Positions 26,601 through 41,600 of a stretch of DNA of 64,000 nt are shown here, piece by piece. Both the position numbers and the translations under genes were made by a program. Location: NCBI GenBank assembly GCA_028015205.1, contig CM051512.1, forward strand, positions 18,569,139 to 18,633,138. Reading direction: 5' to 3'. This DNA comes from Mytilisepta virgata. Its lineage: Eukaryota > Mollusca > Bivalvia > Mytilida > Mytilidae. Position 1 is the first letter of the stretch, and every line of letters begins with the position of its first letter. Below the pieces are notes generated by a model that did no database searches, was not told the DNA's origin, and was given only the letters and a program-made list of their open reading frames with translations.

Positions 26601-29600
26601 AGTCGTTTGCAAAACTTCAGGTCACCCTTAACATATTCCCAAAGTTTCATATTGATTGGACATTGCATCTTTGAGAAACGTCGCGGACAACATTGAACGG
26701 AAAGAAAAAGGAAAGAAGAAGAAGAAGAAGAAGAAGAAGAAGAATAACTAGGTATGATTGTGATCGCCAGTGAGTCACAAGATGTCTCCCAAACAAACCC
26801 CCATTGCCACTATCTAGAGCTTATCAGAAACCCCCTAAATTCAAATTATTGCAATGTCCTATATAATGACCTTTGAAACGGCGGCCATTTTGAAAATTTT
26901 AAAAGTCATTTGCAAAACTTCAGGTCACCCTTAACATATTCCCAAAGTTTCATATTGATTGGACATTGCATCTTTGAGAAACGTCGCGGACAACATTGAA
27001 CGGAAAGAAAAAGGAAAGAAGAAGAAGAAGAAGAAGAAGAAGAAGAAGAATAATAATAAGAAACCGGACAAAAACAATATGTCTCCCAAAACTTTGTTTG
27101 GGAGACATAACCGGACAAAAACAATATGTCTCCCAAAACTTTGTTTGGGAGACATAATAATAATCACTAAAACAATATGTCTCCCTTCGAGAAGGGGAGA
27201 CATAATAATAACAAGATTGCTACACGTAGCCATATGTCCCCCGTAGCAGAGAAAAGTCGAAACCCCATAACATATACAAAATGTGTATTATTGAAATGGC
27301 AGCATAGGGTGACTACCAGTCCTACAAAATTTGAACAAAATCCGATCAGAGGTATCAGGAGTTGCATCCATAAAGTAATTGTGACGGACGGACGGACAGA
27401 CAGACGCAAACCATTACTATGTCCCTCCGTCACGTTGTGCAGGGGACAATAATACATGTCCTAGAAGTCAATATAACTCAAAATTTCAACAAGGGATTGT
27501 GAGTTTGAGGCAAGTAGCATGGTGTATTACCTTCTGATTTTAATTAACAAGAGAAGCTAGTTTTCCGGCTAAAGAACGTTGCTATCTTTAGGTAGTTTGG
27601 ATTTCTTTATAAATAATAACTTGCTGCCCTTAATATTCAAACAAAAGCTTGGTAAAAACTCTGTAAATGTAGTTGCATTGGATTATTTCCCTTTACTAAT
27701 GCAGGTAATTATCAATACAGCAATAAAGCAAGCCTTTACTTACATCATGTCTCTCCTGAATTTTTTCCATGAGTGTTTTTGTATGCCACACTGTAGGAAA
27801 ACTCTCTTTCCGAGGATGTCTATAATTTCTATTTAAATCTCTAGCAGCAAGAGAACATCTGTAATTTCCTACTATCACACCATCTGGGTTCAACATGGGT
27901 ACAATTTTAAATATAAACCTATTGCGAAGTTCCTACAATAAATATAAAATTAAATACAAATTATGCAAATATTTATATACATTATTCAATTCTTTAAAAT
28001 GGTCATTTAAAAGAATATGTGTATATATCCATATACATTTTTAAACTAAAAATTATAAAATATGTGGTTGGATTAAAATTGGGAGCACAATATTTTCTCA
28101 ATGCATATTACATATCCTTTTATTCAAATCAAAATCTGTGAAAAATCATTGTTTTTGTGTTTCTCAAAGATGTTGCTATTTCTTACCTTTGCCACTGGGT
28201 CACTAGATGTAATAAATTCTAACACCCCCTTCATCATCCAGCTAGACTGAGTTTCCCCTGGATGGACACGTGCTGTCACTACGACAAACTTCTTCTTGTG
28301 TTGCTCTTCTTTAGATGCACCTAAAAATAACATAATAGATATAGAATACTGACAACAGCAAGTTGAGATGAAACTGAAATCTTATTTATTATCTCCACTA
28401 AACTCAATTTGTGGCTATTAAATCCTCATGCTGATATTAAAATACAATACAGTTATCTCTTCGTAATACATTTAAAGATTTTCTCATGTTTCCTCAATCT
28501 GAAATTTTTCCGTACAAAGTTGTCGAGAAACAGTTATTTTCAATCTTCAACAAATTGACTTACCAAAATTAGATACAGTAACTAGAAAACAGCTATTGCC
28601 TGCCCTCGTCTCACACAGAACCTCTCTCTTCATACATTCTTTCCTTTCTGGGGCATTAATAAGGGAATCTAAATCTTCCTTTAAATCGGTGAATGTGTAT
28701 GGATAACAATGGGCAAGGTAGCTGACATCATCCTCACAAGGGAATTCCTGCAAAATATGAACTACAATATACTCAGGGTAAATCATATTGTTAGGCCAAA
28801 CCAAACTGATCTTAGTTCTTTGAATTTTGCCGCTCCAGCTTTTGGACGATGTAAATTTTAAGAATTTTTTTCTTGCCGTTCATTTTGCAAAAATGCTGAA
28901 AATTTGCCCCAAATTTTTCATTTTTCAATAAATTAAAAATAAAAATTGTTCGCCTGCTCCTAAAATTTTGTAAAAGTTGGGATTTTTTTCCATTTTTTGC
29001 AATATTTTATTTTAAAAAATGTGTGCCGCATGTAAATTTTATCTGAGCTCGAAAAAAAACAGGTCCTCAAGAAAAAAAATTAAAATTAAAATTTTGCCAG
29101 CTGGCACCTATTTTTGCATTCCAAAAATCCAAAGAACAAAAAATTTATTTGGTGTGACCTTATTTTCCTTAATAATGAAACAGCCCTTTAACCACAAATT
29201 CTTACATATTCACTGTGATTTCATATATATTTTGGATCTTGTTTTTTTTTTTTGCAAGATGAATAAATTTGATTTATGAAGTTCCGTTATGTAAACAATG
29301 TTTAAAATATAATGAGTGCAGTTGGCTTGCTTAAATATACATAAAATTTAGAATCATGAATTTATAGATAATTTTCCCTGTTGCCTTTGAATGTTTTTTC
29401 CATAATTATATTCTCCATTTCATAAAATATTTCAATAATATTTCTTAATATAATTTTGTCTCAATTTGAATACTGACAAATCAAATCACCAGAAAACTTA
29501 AATCTGAATTAAAATTAACTGTAAAGAAAATCTCACTTTGAAAAAAACTTTAACCTAGACATTAAACAATGATACTGCAAATTTTATGTATAGATTTGAT

Positions 29601-32600
29601 AACTGAAAATTCAAAAATTAATTTGATTTTATATCTATATGTTAAAATGTGACAGGGTGAAGGTCACAATAATTAAGCCTTGTATTTTTTGCTTGTATCA
29701 TTCTATTGCAAAATGTACAGTCATCACATTAATAAATACGTTACTGTTGATTGTTAAAAAGTCACAACCCTAAGTTGATGTAATAAGTTTCAAATTTCCA
29801 GTACTTTGAGGATAAGAGTAACCACATTATATACTCACCATCTGCCATTCCAGCATGTAATATGCTATTCCCCTGACCAGTAACGGGCAGTGTAAATGCA
29901 TGACATTGCGAGAATAACTGAAGAAGAAAAAATAGTTCAAAGAGTTTTATTATTAAAAAAAATTTATGTAGTTTATGTTGATGAATAAGAAAGATTTTCA
30001 AAAGTTTAAAAGTAAATGAAATTGCCATTTTTGTCAAAATCACCTTATTTTTTTTCATCAAAGTTTTGAATTTCATTCCCAAAATTTGTCTGAAAGTATT
30101 ATTTTTACATAAGAAGTTTAATTCTTGAATACAATCATTTTGTTTTACATTAGCTTTACATTTCAAATTTTTTTTATCAACACGAACAAGTAAAGACACT
30201 ATTTTACAATTAAAAATAAAAAAATTCAAAATTTCACATTCTTAAGACAGTGAGATCACCAAACAGCTTCAATTCAATTTCCCAGAGATATCAGAAGCAA
30301 TTTTGTTTTACTTGGTGTATAATGTTTTGATAACTACCTAATATGATGTCCTGCTCTCATCCAGCCTTTGTTGTGTAATTTGGCTGCTTTCTCTGAGTAT
30401 TGCAATGGACGCATACCTAGAAAAGACGCAAAACAAAAATTATTTGATATTTATTTAAAAAAAACAAAAATACAATCAAACACACGATGCATCATATTTC
30501 AGGCTCTATATTTCGTTTTTTTTACGACATAAAAACTTTCCGTACAAGTATGTATATATTTCCATACTTTGAATGATTAAAATTATGGACAGCAATGGCA
30601 GCTTCTTAACTTGTTACTTAGCATTAGCTTTATGATAGTAGCTTAATATTATTTCCTGGTACCCAAAACGTCCTTACATTTTTATTTTGTTGTATTTCAG
30701 TTTCAATAAAGTCAGGTTTTCCATAGATTATGCCCTAAAAAGAGCTGCTTTGAAACAGCTAGATATATCCCATGTTTATGCCTTTTTATCTATAACAGAT
30801 ACCAATTTAGTGTTGCAGAATTAAAACATTAATATATGTACACAGTTGGATAATGTCACATATATTTCTACTCGCTTCGAAACAATGTAGGAAATGTATG
30901 GTAAACTTCACATTACAAATAAACTTCATATTTTCCATATATATTTTTGGATACTGTGGTTATGAGATTTAATCTGGCAAATCTGTAGTAATACATTCCA
31001 AAATGGGTGTTAGATCAAGCCCCAATTTCATAAAATATCATACGTCTATGATTAATCATACATCTGATGTTGTATAATAAAATTTGACACAATGACGTCA
31101 CATTTACAAGGAATTGTAGTAGCAGGATCTTTTGAGAAACAGGAACTTGGCCCCTGTCTCACAAATATTTGAAAAAATACAATTAGTCAGCATGGTGGTC
31201 TGATTTCCAGATTCCAGTGTCTTTGTTCTATTGACATTGTGGGACCAGTCTTCATCATATTCATATGAATGTTTGTGAAACAGGAGTCAAATACTTAAAT
31301 TTGTGGCTTCATTTCACCCACAAAAAATATGTTTCCAACAAAAATCTAAAGAAATTGAAGGATCATTTCGGCCCCCTAACAATGAGAGTTACAGAAGTGT
31401 TATAACCTCTAATACAAAATATATTTGAGCACCTACCATAGTTGTAAAGACTATCTCTTTTGAGCAGGTTAACAATTCTGAATTTGTAGACAACTCCTGG
31501 CACCGTATTTGACACTCGGAAGTAATACCATTGAGTATGTCTGTTAGTGTACAGATCTGTTTTAAGCACCAATTCATATTCAAACTGTCCTCTAAAAAAC
31601 AAATAATATCAGATCTTAGAATTGAATCATTTACAATGTGCTAATGGGAAACAATTATTAGTTATAGAATAGAGTAATATAGATTCTCCTTCATGTACGA
31701 GTGAGTTATGGAATTTCTCCACCCGAGATAGTCAAATTTTCGATTTTCATTTTTGTGACCATGTTAAAATCTAAAATTTTACTATTGACGGTGGAGAAAT
31801 TCCATACCTCACGAGTAAATTGAAGGAGAATCTGTTTCTCCTATGATTTTTGACAAAAACCTCAAGAAAATGTCATTGCCATGTAGTTTGTGTACATAGA
31901 CGTCATTTCGGGACTTCTATAGTTTATCGTTCCAATGAGAAACCAGAGTGAGTTATCTTTTCCTAACCAATGTAGGTAAGGGAGATAATAAATTTGCCTC
32001 CCTTTTAGCCTCAGGACAAAAGGGAGAGAATTTAATAATAATAACTGTAGAAAAAAACGGCGGTAAGTAAGTATTATTAAGTAATATTATGTATTTTTAT
32101 CCACCGATTAAACATGTCAAGAATAGGAGAAATGAATATATATACATTAAATAATGTTTAACTAAGTTATTAGGTTCCCCACTCTTTTCTTGACTTGAAA
32201 TTCAAGGACTTTTCCAGGATTTTTCACGGAGGTAATTTTAATTTTTTTCATTTTAGTTCCCTTAATTATCTCCCCTGTGATCAGGATTTTTTTCACTGAG
32301 ATATCATAATACAGTGTATTTACCATTAACCACATTTTCAATGTAATTTATATGCTTCATCAACTTCAATACTTTTCATGCTTAAAGTTACACTTTTTAT
32401 GATTCTATTTAAAGTAATTTATGCTTTTTTGATCTTTTGCTAAAATAACTGTTAAATGAGAAGTGACATTTCAACATTCTTGCAAAAGGAACATAATGAT
32501 GTGTGTAAAATATTCCAAAATAACGGACTCAATTACGATTTTTTTCTATAAAAGTTGTAAATATTTCATTAAAAGTTCATTTAAAATGAATAAAATGAAA

Positions 32601-35600
32601 GTTTCATATTAATGAATGTTGCAATTAGCAACTTATTGGATAAATCTGTGTCACTTGAATTCTTTTTTTTCAATCTGAGTCAAGTGTACTTTACGGTACT
32701 TAAGATTTATAAGGTCACATGTAATGTTTGATTTCTAAAGTACAATATATATTTTTTTTTTAATACTTTCATTTGATATAGGTTGTGTTTAAAATAAAAT
32801 CCCAAGGTATCATGATTATGCAATTTTTGAGTCAATATTGAATTCTTTTATCAAATTAAGATTTTTACATTACCTTTCACAAGGACGTATAACTAACATA
32901 ATATACGTCCTTGCCTTTCACAATCATATAACTTTTTCAAAACTATGAGTTTTTGCCATTTAAGGATGATCGCTGATCAAATAGGAAATAAATAGGATTT
33001 GAAATGGGTGTTTTAGTTTGAGAGAACATATGAATAGTAAACAAATAAGCAAGAAAAAATATATAGGTTCATGTGCTCATTTTAGAGCTATAAGGCCTTG
33101 AAAATTTGCAGGAAATGGGTTTTCTCTGGATTTTTCATTGTCTTTGCATTGACAACTTCAGTCTCTAAAAGATGAATGAAAAAATAAAAAGGATTTCATA
33201 AAATTTTGTCAAATACCATTTTAAGGTATATATGATTGAATTATAAAAGAAAAAAAAGAGGTTCATGGGCAAAAAATTTCATGTTTAAGAAATGGATAAA
33301 ACCCGAGGATTCCAAAAATCTGACAAAAAGACCAAAACATGACCAGGGAGCATCCTTAAGTCATGTTTGCCTATAAAGACTGCTATGAAAATGAAAGGAT
33401 TATAATTGTGGCATACATTAATGAAATAACTTTCAATTATATTATACTGTTGATATACAAAGTCATATTTTGAAATTTATTAAAGGATCTAAAAGAATTG
33501 CAGTGATTTATTTCGTGACACTTCAAAAGGTCATTACAAAAAGGCAACACATTATTGGTATCAATATTAACATTTTTTTAAAACAGGTAATACCAGTAAG
33601 TTTAGGCCACACCAAATTGATTTTTAGTTCTCTGGATTTTTGGGTGTCAAAAATAGGTGCGAGCGAGCAAAATTTTAATTTTAATTTTTTCTTCTTGGGG
33701 ATTATTTTTTTTTGGGCGAAGACCAAATTTAAGTGTGGCACGAATTTTTTTAACTAAAATATTTCAAACAATGGAAAAAATCCCTATTTTTAGAAAACTT
33801 TTAGAGCGAGCGAACAATTTTTATTTTTAATTTCTTGAAAGATGAAGAATTTTGGGAGAATTTTCAGCATTTTGGAAAAATGAAACACCGAAAAAAATTT
33901 TTCTTAAAAATTTAAAAAGTCCGAAAATCAGAGCGGCAAAATCCAAAGAACTAAAAATCAATATTTTGTGGCCTTATTTCAACTGCATTATACAATTATC
34001 AAAAAGGCTAGAGTACAAAATGGATGTGGGATCAATGCCCATGAGGCAAAACACAGATATAAGCAGATACCAAAAATCTGATTAACAGTAAACCATCAGT
34101 GTTTGTAGCTGCCAGCCAGCACACCTCTCTGACTAACTGGGAATCCTCCTGCCATACATAGCCAAACTAACGACTGCATATTTTTTTCTCATTAAAAATG
34201 GAGAATCCCAACCCTGAAGTCTGAGACAGTACAAGTGTATGTAACACAAAGAAGATCAACATTATAACAGTTTGTGGTCTTTGACAGCTGAACGATTTTT
34301 GGTCAACCTTACAAGAAAAGAATTATGGCAATCTTAAAGGTGCTGAGATATATGTGAAAATTAAAACCAGTTTTTACTGACATTATATGTAACACTGATC
34401 ATTGCTTCTTTTTACATTTGTATAACACTGAAAAACCTTTTCTCTAATTACATCAGTTTCAAACAACTAATTTCTTTTCTATCAAATATCTGTCACAATA
34501 ATTACGTTGTATTATATCTCTTAAATGTTCTTTTTCTTTTGAATTTTAAATCCTTTAATAATTCTTATTAATAAAATTTAACAAATGTATCAGTTGTCTT
34601 GTCCCATTATTTTTTAAAATTTTCTTGAGTTGATTGTCCGATATCAGTTGAGGTTGTTAATTTCGTGATCAAATTTCAACAATCAAATTTTCCTTAACTT
34701 TTACAATACACAATCAATTTCACAATGGTCTACTAAAATTCATTTGAGCAATTAAGTGTTTTTAAGACTCTTCAAATAATTTTTTAATAAATAAAGTAAA
34801 TTGTAATAAGAACCGAAGAAAGAAAAGTTCTCATTTTAAATAATGGTGTAATTTTTTCAAATTTTATAAGTATTTAATAATTCTTTGTTTGACTAATTTT
34901 CTATCATTATTTGATAAAATTTCTAGACCAATTAAGTTTACTACAAAGAAAATTGAGAACAAATATCTCCCGTAGTATTTTTAATAACTTTTCCTTGTTT
35001 TCAACTTTGTCATGCTGAAACATAAGATCAGAAAAATTAAATAAAAGTATAGATTAATTTATTTTTTTTTTAAATCTTGGTTAATTTGCTTTTAATATTG
35101 TTATGACAGTCAATTTAAATATTTTGGTCTAGTAGTTAATATTTTATTGCATTAGTAAACATAAATTTGTTCACATGAAATGAGACACAGTTATAAAACA
35201 TAACAGTCAAAGATGAACATTTATCTAAAGTCTTGTGTCCCTATTATTGGTCAATTTCATACTCTCATAATTCTAAAGTTAAGATTTAAATCTGTTAAAA
35301 ATGCATATACTGCTAAGAAAACTTTGATTGAAATGCCAGAAATCAAAATCATGTCAGTCTAAGGAATTACAAAACAAATCCTCTTACAGCCATACCTTGG
35401 CCAGTCCAGTAGTATGGAAAATAATTAAAAGTCAGTCACTATATGGTAAGATATTGACCAAAAAAACTAATATTGACTGATATGTCAAAGGTCGATAAAG
35501 TCTTTTAAATATAAACACCATATTAACAATCTAACAAAGCCATAATTGTTTGCTATATACTAACAGTTATTGTGATGCACAAACAACTGAAAAATCTATG

Positions 35601-38600
35601 TTTGTAGACCACTGACAGACATCAATATGGTCAATATCTCTATTAGCCAGTCAGTTTATAAAATTATTTATCCTGCAACTACGCCTTTAGCTGACCAATA
35701 TAGCCAGTCCAATATTGTTTTCGATATTGGGTCAGTAACCCAATATAGTCTCCTCGTACCCTTTTCCTTACATTCAACGATATTTTGCATTACATTCTGG
35801 TTCACAGTGTTTATGACCTCGTGTTTCCCTAGATTACGCACCAAAAACGGCCCTTCTTCAAATCAGCTATAAATGTTCCAATTGCACGCCTTTTCGCTCA
35901 AACAGATAAGTTAGTGTTGCAGGATAAAAACAATATACTATAAAGTTTATTTGTACTGGCCGCTAAACGGGCCAGAAATACTCGGTAAACCTCGCATTTA
36001 TACCCGTTTCTAAGGCTCGTACAAATAAACTTTATATTTTCTGACAATGTACATCTATTGTATATATACCATGCAGACATATAAACACAAGGAATTTGGA
36101 CGAACTGTATATAATCTTTATATTAAGTACTTACACTCGTCTGGCCTGGCGTAAATTTCCACTTTCAAAACGAGATTCGAAGACTAGGTTTGGACAACAG
36201 CCCTCTGGAACAGGCTGAGGCTGGCGGTCTCGACTACTTCTTTCAGAGTCATAGACTATTAGTACCCCTCGCCATTTATTTGTATATTGCGTGACTTGGT
36301 TATCGAATGTTTTTGGGTGTTGTAAATCTGAAATAAGAAAATAAAGACTGTCACTTAAATTTCTTAAATTTTTTTATTAATATTAGGGTGTCAAAGGAAA
36401 CAGGAAGGCTAATAAACAGAAGTCTTCAGTTTTTAATTATCTTTTAAACAAATCTCCATGAAGTATATAAGAATAACATGTCAAGTTGTGTAATTTCAGA
36501 CCTGACACTGACTGTTCAGGGTACTGACATTTCAGTCATATCATTTTTTACCTATACTGTTTCTTGTTCTACACATTTTGAGCATCATGGTAGAGCTTTA
36601 TCCGATATTCCTACAGTATCAGTATAAGGATTGCTTTAAGCAAGTAAATAGGCAATCCTTAATTCAATTTGCCAGTCTATACTTACTGTTATTCACAGAA
36701 AATTGTGGAGTTTCAAAAATTATTGAAAAAAATCATAATTTTTATTATCATTTTCCAAAATTTTAAATTGGAAAGCAACTTATTCCCATATTTCAAGCTA
36801 TTTGGAACAAACACTAAACTATTTCAGTGAAATAAATCTTGCACTTTTAACAGAAAGGCACAATATTTTTTGCCGTATACTGGCCTAGAGTGAACACAGT
36901 AAACTATTTAGTTATCTTATAAAGCAACGAAGATTACACCTACTAGACATACCCAACAGGTAATTTTTTACACTATATCAACAGTTAATATCGCAGCCGT
37001 AAATGTTTTATTTTGAGGAGAGTTTATACTATGCATCTCTCAACCTGAGTCTTTCAATGAAGATAAACATTAATTCATTCTTGTACCTTGCAGAATAGCA
37101 ATGTGTTATACATAAGGTCTCAATTTCAGACTGTCTGAAGTCACTTTCCAGGATTTTGACATTGTTCCTGGCAAAATTAAGCCTTGTTCTAAATGTTTTG
37201 TAACTTATTTTACATAAATAACATACAATACACAGATCAAGGTCAGAATGGAAGAATACTTCCATATTCATCCCTTATTTTCTGTACACCAGTATCTAAA
37301 GGTCAATTCTTGGTGTCATCCCTGTAATGGCTGTATTTGTATTCTGATATCAAACAGTATGACCAACATCTCAATCTTTGCCCTATAAATTTTTATCATA
37401 TCTGATTTTGCAATTCAGGAAATTTTGAAAATGACAAACTGTTTCAAGATCCTACTTGAACAAAATATTTTCTCACTTTATTATGCTAAGAACACTCCAA
37501 ATTTGTCATGCCCACAGATTTTTGTTCGACAAAGTTTTGAAGCTCATTGAAAATTTAATTTTTCATGCTGACTAAGTGCTTTCCCATGGTTTTCTGTGCT
37601 GCATTGTTTTACAGTTTTAAATACAAGATGGCTAGCGGACAACCAAAAGATTATTTACATTGTTTGGTTACAATGCACCGCACATTCATCAAAATTCTTC
37701 TGGCTATATCTTTTCTTCAAGAATTTTCAGATTGTTCTGCAAGGACGTATTTAAAAAGTCTGTATATAACATTATGCTGTATCCAAGAAATTTTTAATCT
37801 GTCCCAGCGTGATCAAATATTATGCATATTTTCATTACATTGTGTTTTTGTTTTAAATTACCAGTAAATGAGAATTAGAAGTCAGATATTCCTCTTGAAC
37901 ATATTTATTACCAAAGGGAGATACTCCTAATTTATAGCTAAAAATAAATCAGTCAATTTATTACATCTCCTTGTAACTTTGTTAAGGAGAAATAACAGAT
38001 TTATTGATCTCATAAGTAAAAATTTTAATACCTTCCTTTAATCATTTTTGCCAAATTTAGGACTTCAGAGCAGATTTAAACATATATATTATGTTCGGGA
38101 GGGGTATTTGAGAAAAATATTGGTCAAGAAGACAGGAAAATCCCATTCACTCAAAACTGATGATTCATAATGAGGTTCATACCTGAGTTGAGAGTACCTT
38201 CTGTCATTGCTCAAATTCATACAAATTCTTATAGTTTTAGACATCACAAAGAAAAATTTTGACTTCACAATTTAAAAAGTCATTAGGTCAAATGGAGCTG
38301 AATCTTGATGTTAACTGGAGCTGAGAGTTATGTCAATACATCCTATCAGTGGTGAAAACTCTCAAGACTGCCAAATAAATTTTGGTGGAAGGTGCTCATG
38401 AGGACAGAAAAGGCAAACCCATTTTTTCAAATACCCCACCCAAAATACAACTTTGAAATACCCCAAAAACAGAAATGTACATGTCAATGACAAAAATTTT
38501 TGAATTTTCAACAAAAATGGTTAAAATTTATGTTCTTGATCAGTAGTCAAATTTTAATTACTTCAGAATCAAAAAGAGGCTACGGTAGAGATCCATTGCT

Positions 38601-41600
38601 TGAATTGAAGCTGAATGACACCGGTGGATAAAACTCATCTCAGCAATAACTCCAAGATATTTTGCTATTGATAAACAAATTTTCATTTAGAGACGAAAAT
38701 GTGAAGATGAAATCGACACTAAACCAACAATTCTAAAAAATTGCTTTCAACATTCCACGATATGACATTACTTCCTTGCACCATTAACATGACATTATAG
38801 TCTCAACCCACTTTTGCTTTTTAATTTTGAACTGAAAAAAGTACTATTCACTTGTACCAACATTATATGATCTAACAAAAAATCAAGTCAGAAAGAAAAT
38901 CTATTTACATCTAAAAAGAACTCTTCAAGTACTGTAATTTGATGTGAAAGTAAACATAACATGTACAAAAGCAAAATATAGTGGGAAAATATTAAAATGT
39001 CCTTTTCACACTTAAATGAAGCCTTTACAATCGCAGCGGGACATTGATCCTGTTTTACTATTTACTGAATGGTAAATGATGATTGATTTTTATATATCGT
39101 GAATACGTTTATCATGCCCCCTACATACTTCAATTCTAAAACTTTAATTTAGAGCTAAGTTAATGATAAAGTACAAATCTTATAATTTTATTACAAATCT
39201 ATTTTAAGAATACATCAATAGCTTGCTGAGACCTGGAAAATGGACTTAAAAGGGAGGTAATTCATGATTCTTAAACAATTGTTTTTATTCCTATATATAT
39301 CCAAAGTTTATTTTTGAAAGTTGAGTTAAGTTTAAAAATATTTTAAGTAAATTAAATGTAAGCAATCATATGCATAATATCATAAGCAGTTTAAAATGTT
39401 TAATTTGTAAGCAATACAACACTAATTATTATTGAAATATTATTTTTCTTTCTTTTTTCAAAATCATATTTTTTGTAGCAATCAAATGTTGTGATCTGTA
39501 TTCAAGAACTAACTTTAAAATTGAAATAATTTAAAAGATAAACAATCTAGCTTTCTAAATAGCTTTAAATGCAGTCTATCAGTGGTTATTGGTAAATAAG
39601 AAGTGTAAGTACCATGTCCTCATTTTGCTAACAGGATTTGGTATATTTTTGAACACCTTATAGAGAATTTCATGAAGTTAAAACATCTTTTCTCCTATTC
39701 TTGACGTGTTTAATCGGTGGGATAAAAATACATAATATCTTTAACCACTTCCCGGTGATTAAATGTCTATGTGGGAATTACCGCCCTTTTTTCTACAGTT
39801 ATTAGAACGATAAACTAGAGAAGTCCCGAAATGACGTCAATGTAAACAAACTACATAGCAACGTCGTTTTCTTGAGGTTTTTGTCGAAAATCATAGGAGA
39901 AACAGATTCTCCTTCAATTTACTCGGGAGTTATGAAATTTCTCCACCCTCAATAGTTAAATTTTAGATTTTAACACGCTCGCTAAAGACTCGCGTGTTGA
40001 AAATCGAAAATTTAACTATCTCGGGTGGATAAATTCCATAACTCACTCGTACCTGAAGGAGAATCTATATTTATTCTTTTATAACTTATTAAATAAAAAT
40101 TGTCACTTAACTTGCTGCAAATAAGTGTCATTTGAATTTTTGTTTATTTAACATTTGAACCATTTAGTACGAAAGTTTATTTGGGTCAAAATAAATGGTG
40201 AAGAAATACAATTATAACTCGTGGCCATCATTGGGTTTTTTGCCAGATTTAGACCACAAAAAAAATTGTATCTTCAACCAGTCCGTGCCTTTAGCCACTA
40301 GCCTGAAGCTTTACTACAGTAAAGTTTGTTTTGGACTCGTAAAACGTATATATCACTAGTCTGATTATTCTAGTACAACAGCCAGGCCATTACAGTTGGC
40401 TATTGCTCTTATCTGTGTAGTCCTTTTCAATTTAGTATATGAAAGTTATATTCTAGCACACTGAGAAAAGTTTTGTGCATAGACCCCTTCAAATGAAAAC
40501 CTTATCATAAAATATCCAGGCTTAATATGTATGTATACTCTTGAAATTAAACAAAATCATGTAAGAATTTAACTGTCCATCAAATTTGAGGTTTAAAGAA
40601 AATAGTAATACTACATCTATACATAAAACCTTTGATTCTGATTAAATCATTTAATTCAATGATTACTTCATCATTTGACACAAGTCTTTTTCATAAAATG
40701 TAATTGGGCGATATTTTGACCTTCTATACTCGTTACAAAATATCAATTAAATGTCATCGGACCCCTGATTTGCCCATTTTGAATGTATGAACAAATTGTT
40801 GCTATATTTATCTTATCAAAAGACTTTAATGTGCAAGAGACACGGTGGTCTGCTGATCGACTGTAATTTATTACAATTCTGGACACAGGGAAATCCATCA
40901 AATCTCTATATTTTGTCAACATGTTATATCTCACTTAGCAAGGAAAAGTTTTTTCTAAATTTTAACCTTTTTTCTCCATGGACAACCGTTATATTGCTTT
41001 CTGACGAAACAATTTTAGATTTAGTTAAGAAAGTGGAATCTTTAATAATTTAATGAAAATTTGATGTCAATATAATTAGTTCAAATTTTGAAATTAAAAT
41101 AAAGTGTTAGATAAGGTGAAAAAGGAATGGTGTGTTATAATTTAATAATCAATAAATATAAGATTTCAAATTTCTGAATTTTTATATCATTGAATTTACA
41201 CAAGCTATAGTTAAAAAATATCACAGATCAAATAAACCTATTTTTTAAAACTTTCAACACCTAAAAGCAGTCACCATTGTTTTTTGGGCCATTTAGAGAT
41301 TGTACTGTGGTGGGTACTACCGGTAGTCTCCCCTAGTTGAAGGCCACACAGTGACCCCCAGATGTAATCTATCATTTCTTATCATCAATATAATAGGAAT
41401 TTGTCACACTGATATTTGTCAAACGTTCTTACATTTCCATTGGTTGGAAATATGGTAATGCTACCATGGATTAAAAGTTCAAAATCTAGAGCAAAAAATC
41501 TTATGAGGCCCTAACTATTCAGAATTCAAACTAAAATCCTACAGTTTTAAAAATTGAATTGAAATCCTAACCATTTAGAATTTCAGAAACTGAAATTAAA

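Noticed and set aside
26906..27246. Poly-Lys or poly-Ser ORFs on both strands
   Set aside because: They are translations of the GAA microsatellite and the hairpin repeats.
29762..30229. 155-codon minus-strand ORF
   Set aside because: Only 29839-29917 is coding, and in another frame. The rest is AT-rich intron with Lys/Phe-rich chance translation.
37565..37867. 100-codon plus-strand ORF in intron 1
   Set aside because: No recognisable family, no supporting splice pattern and no repeat relation. It may be a decayed element, but nothing shows it.
40743..41053. Overlapping ORFs on both strands
   Set aside because: Neither resembles a known protein; the length is expected by chance.
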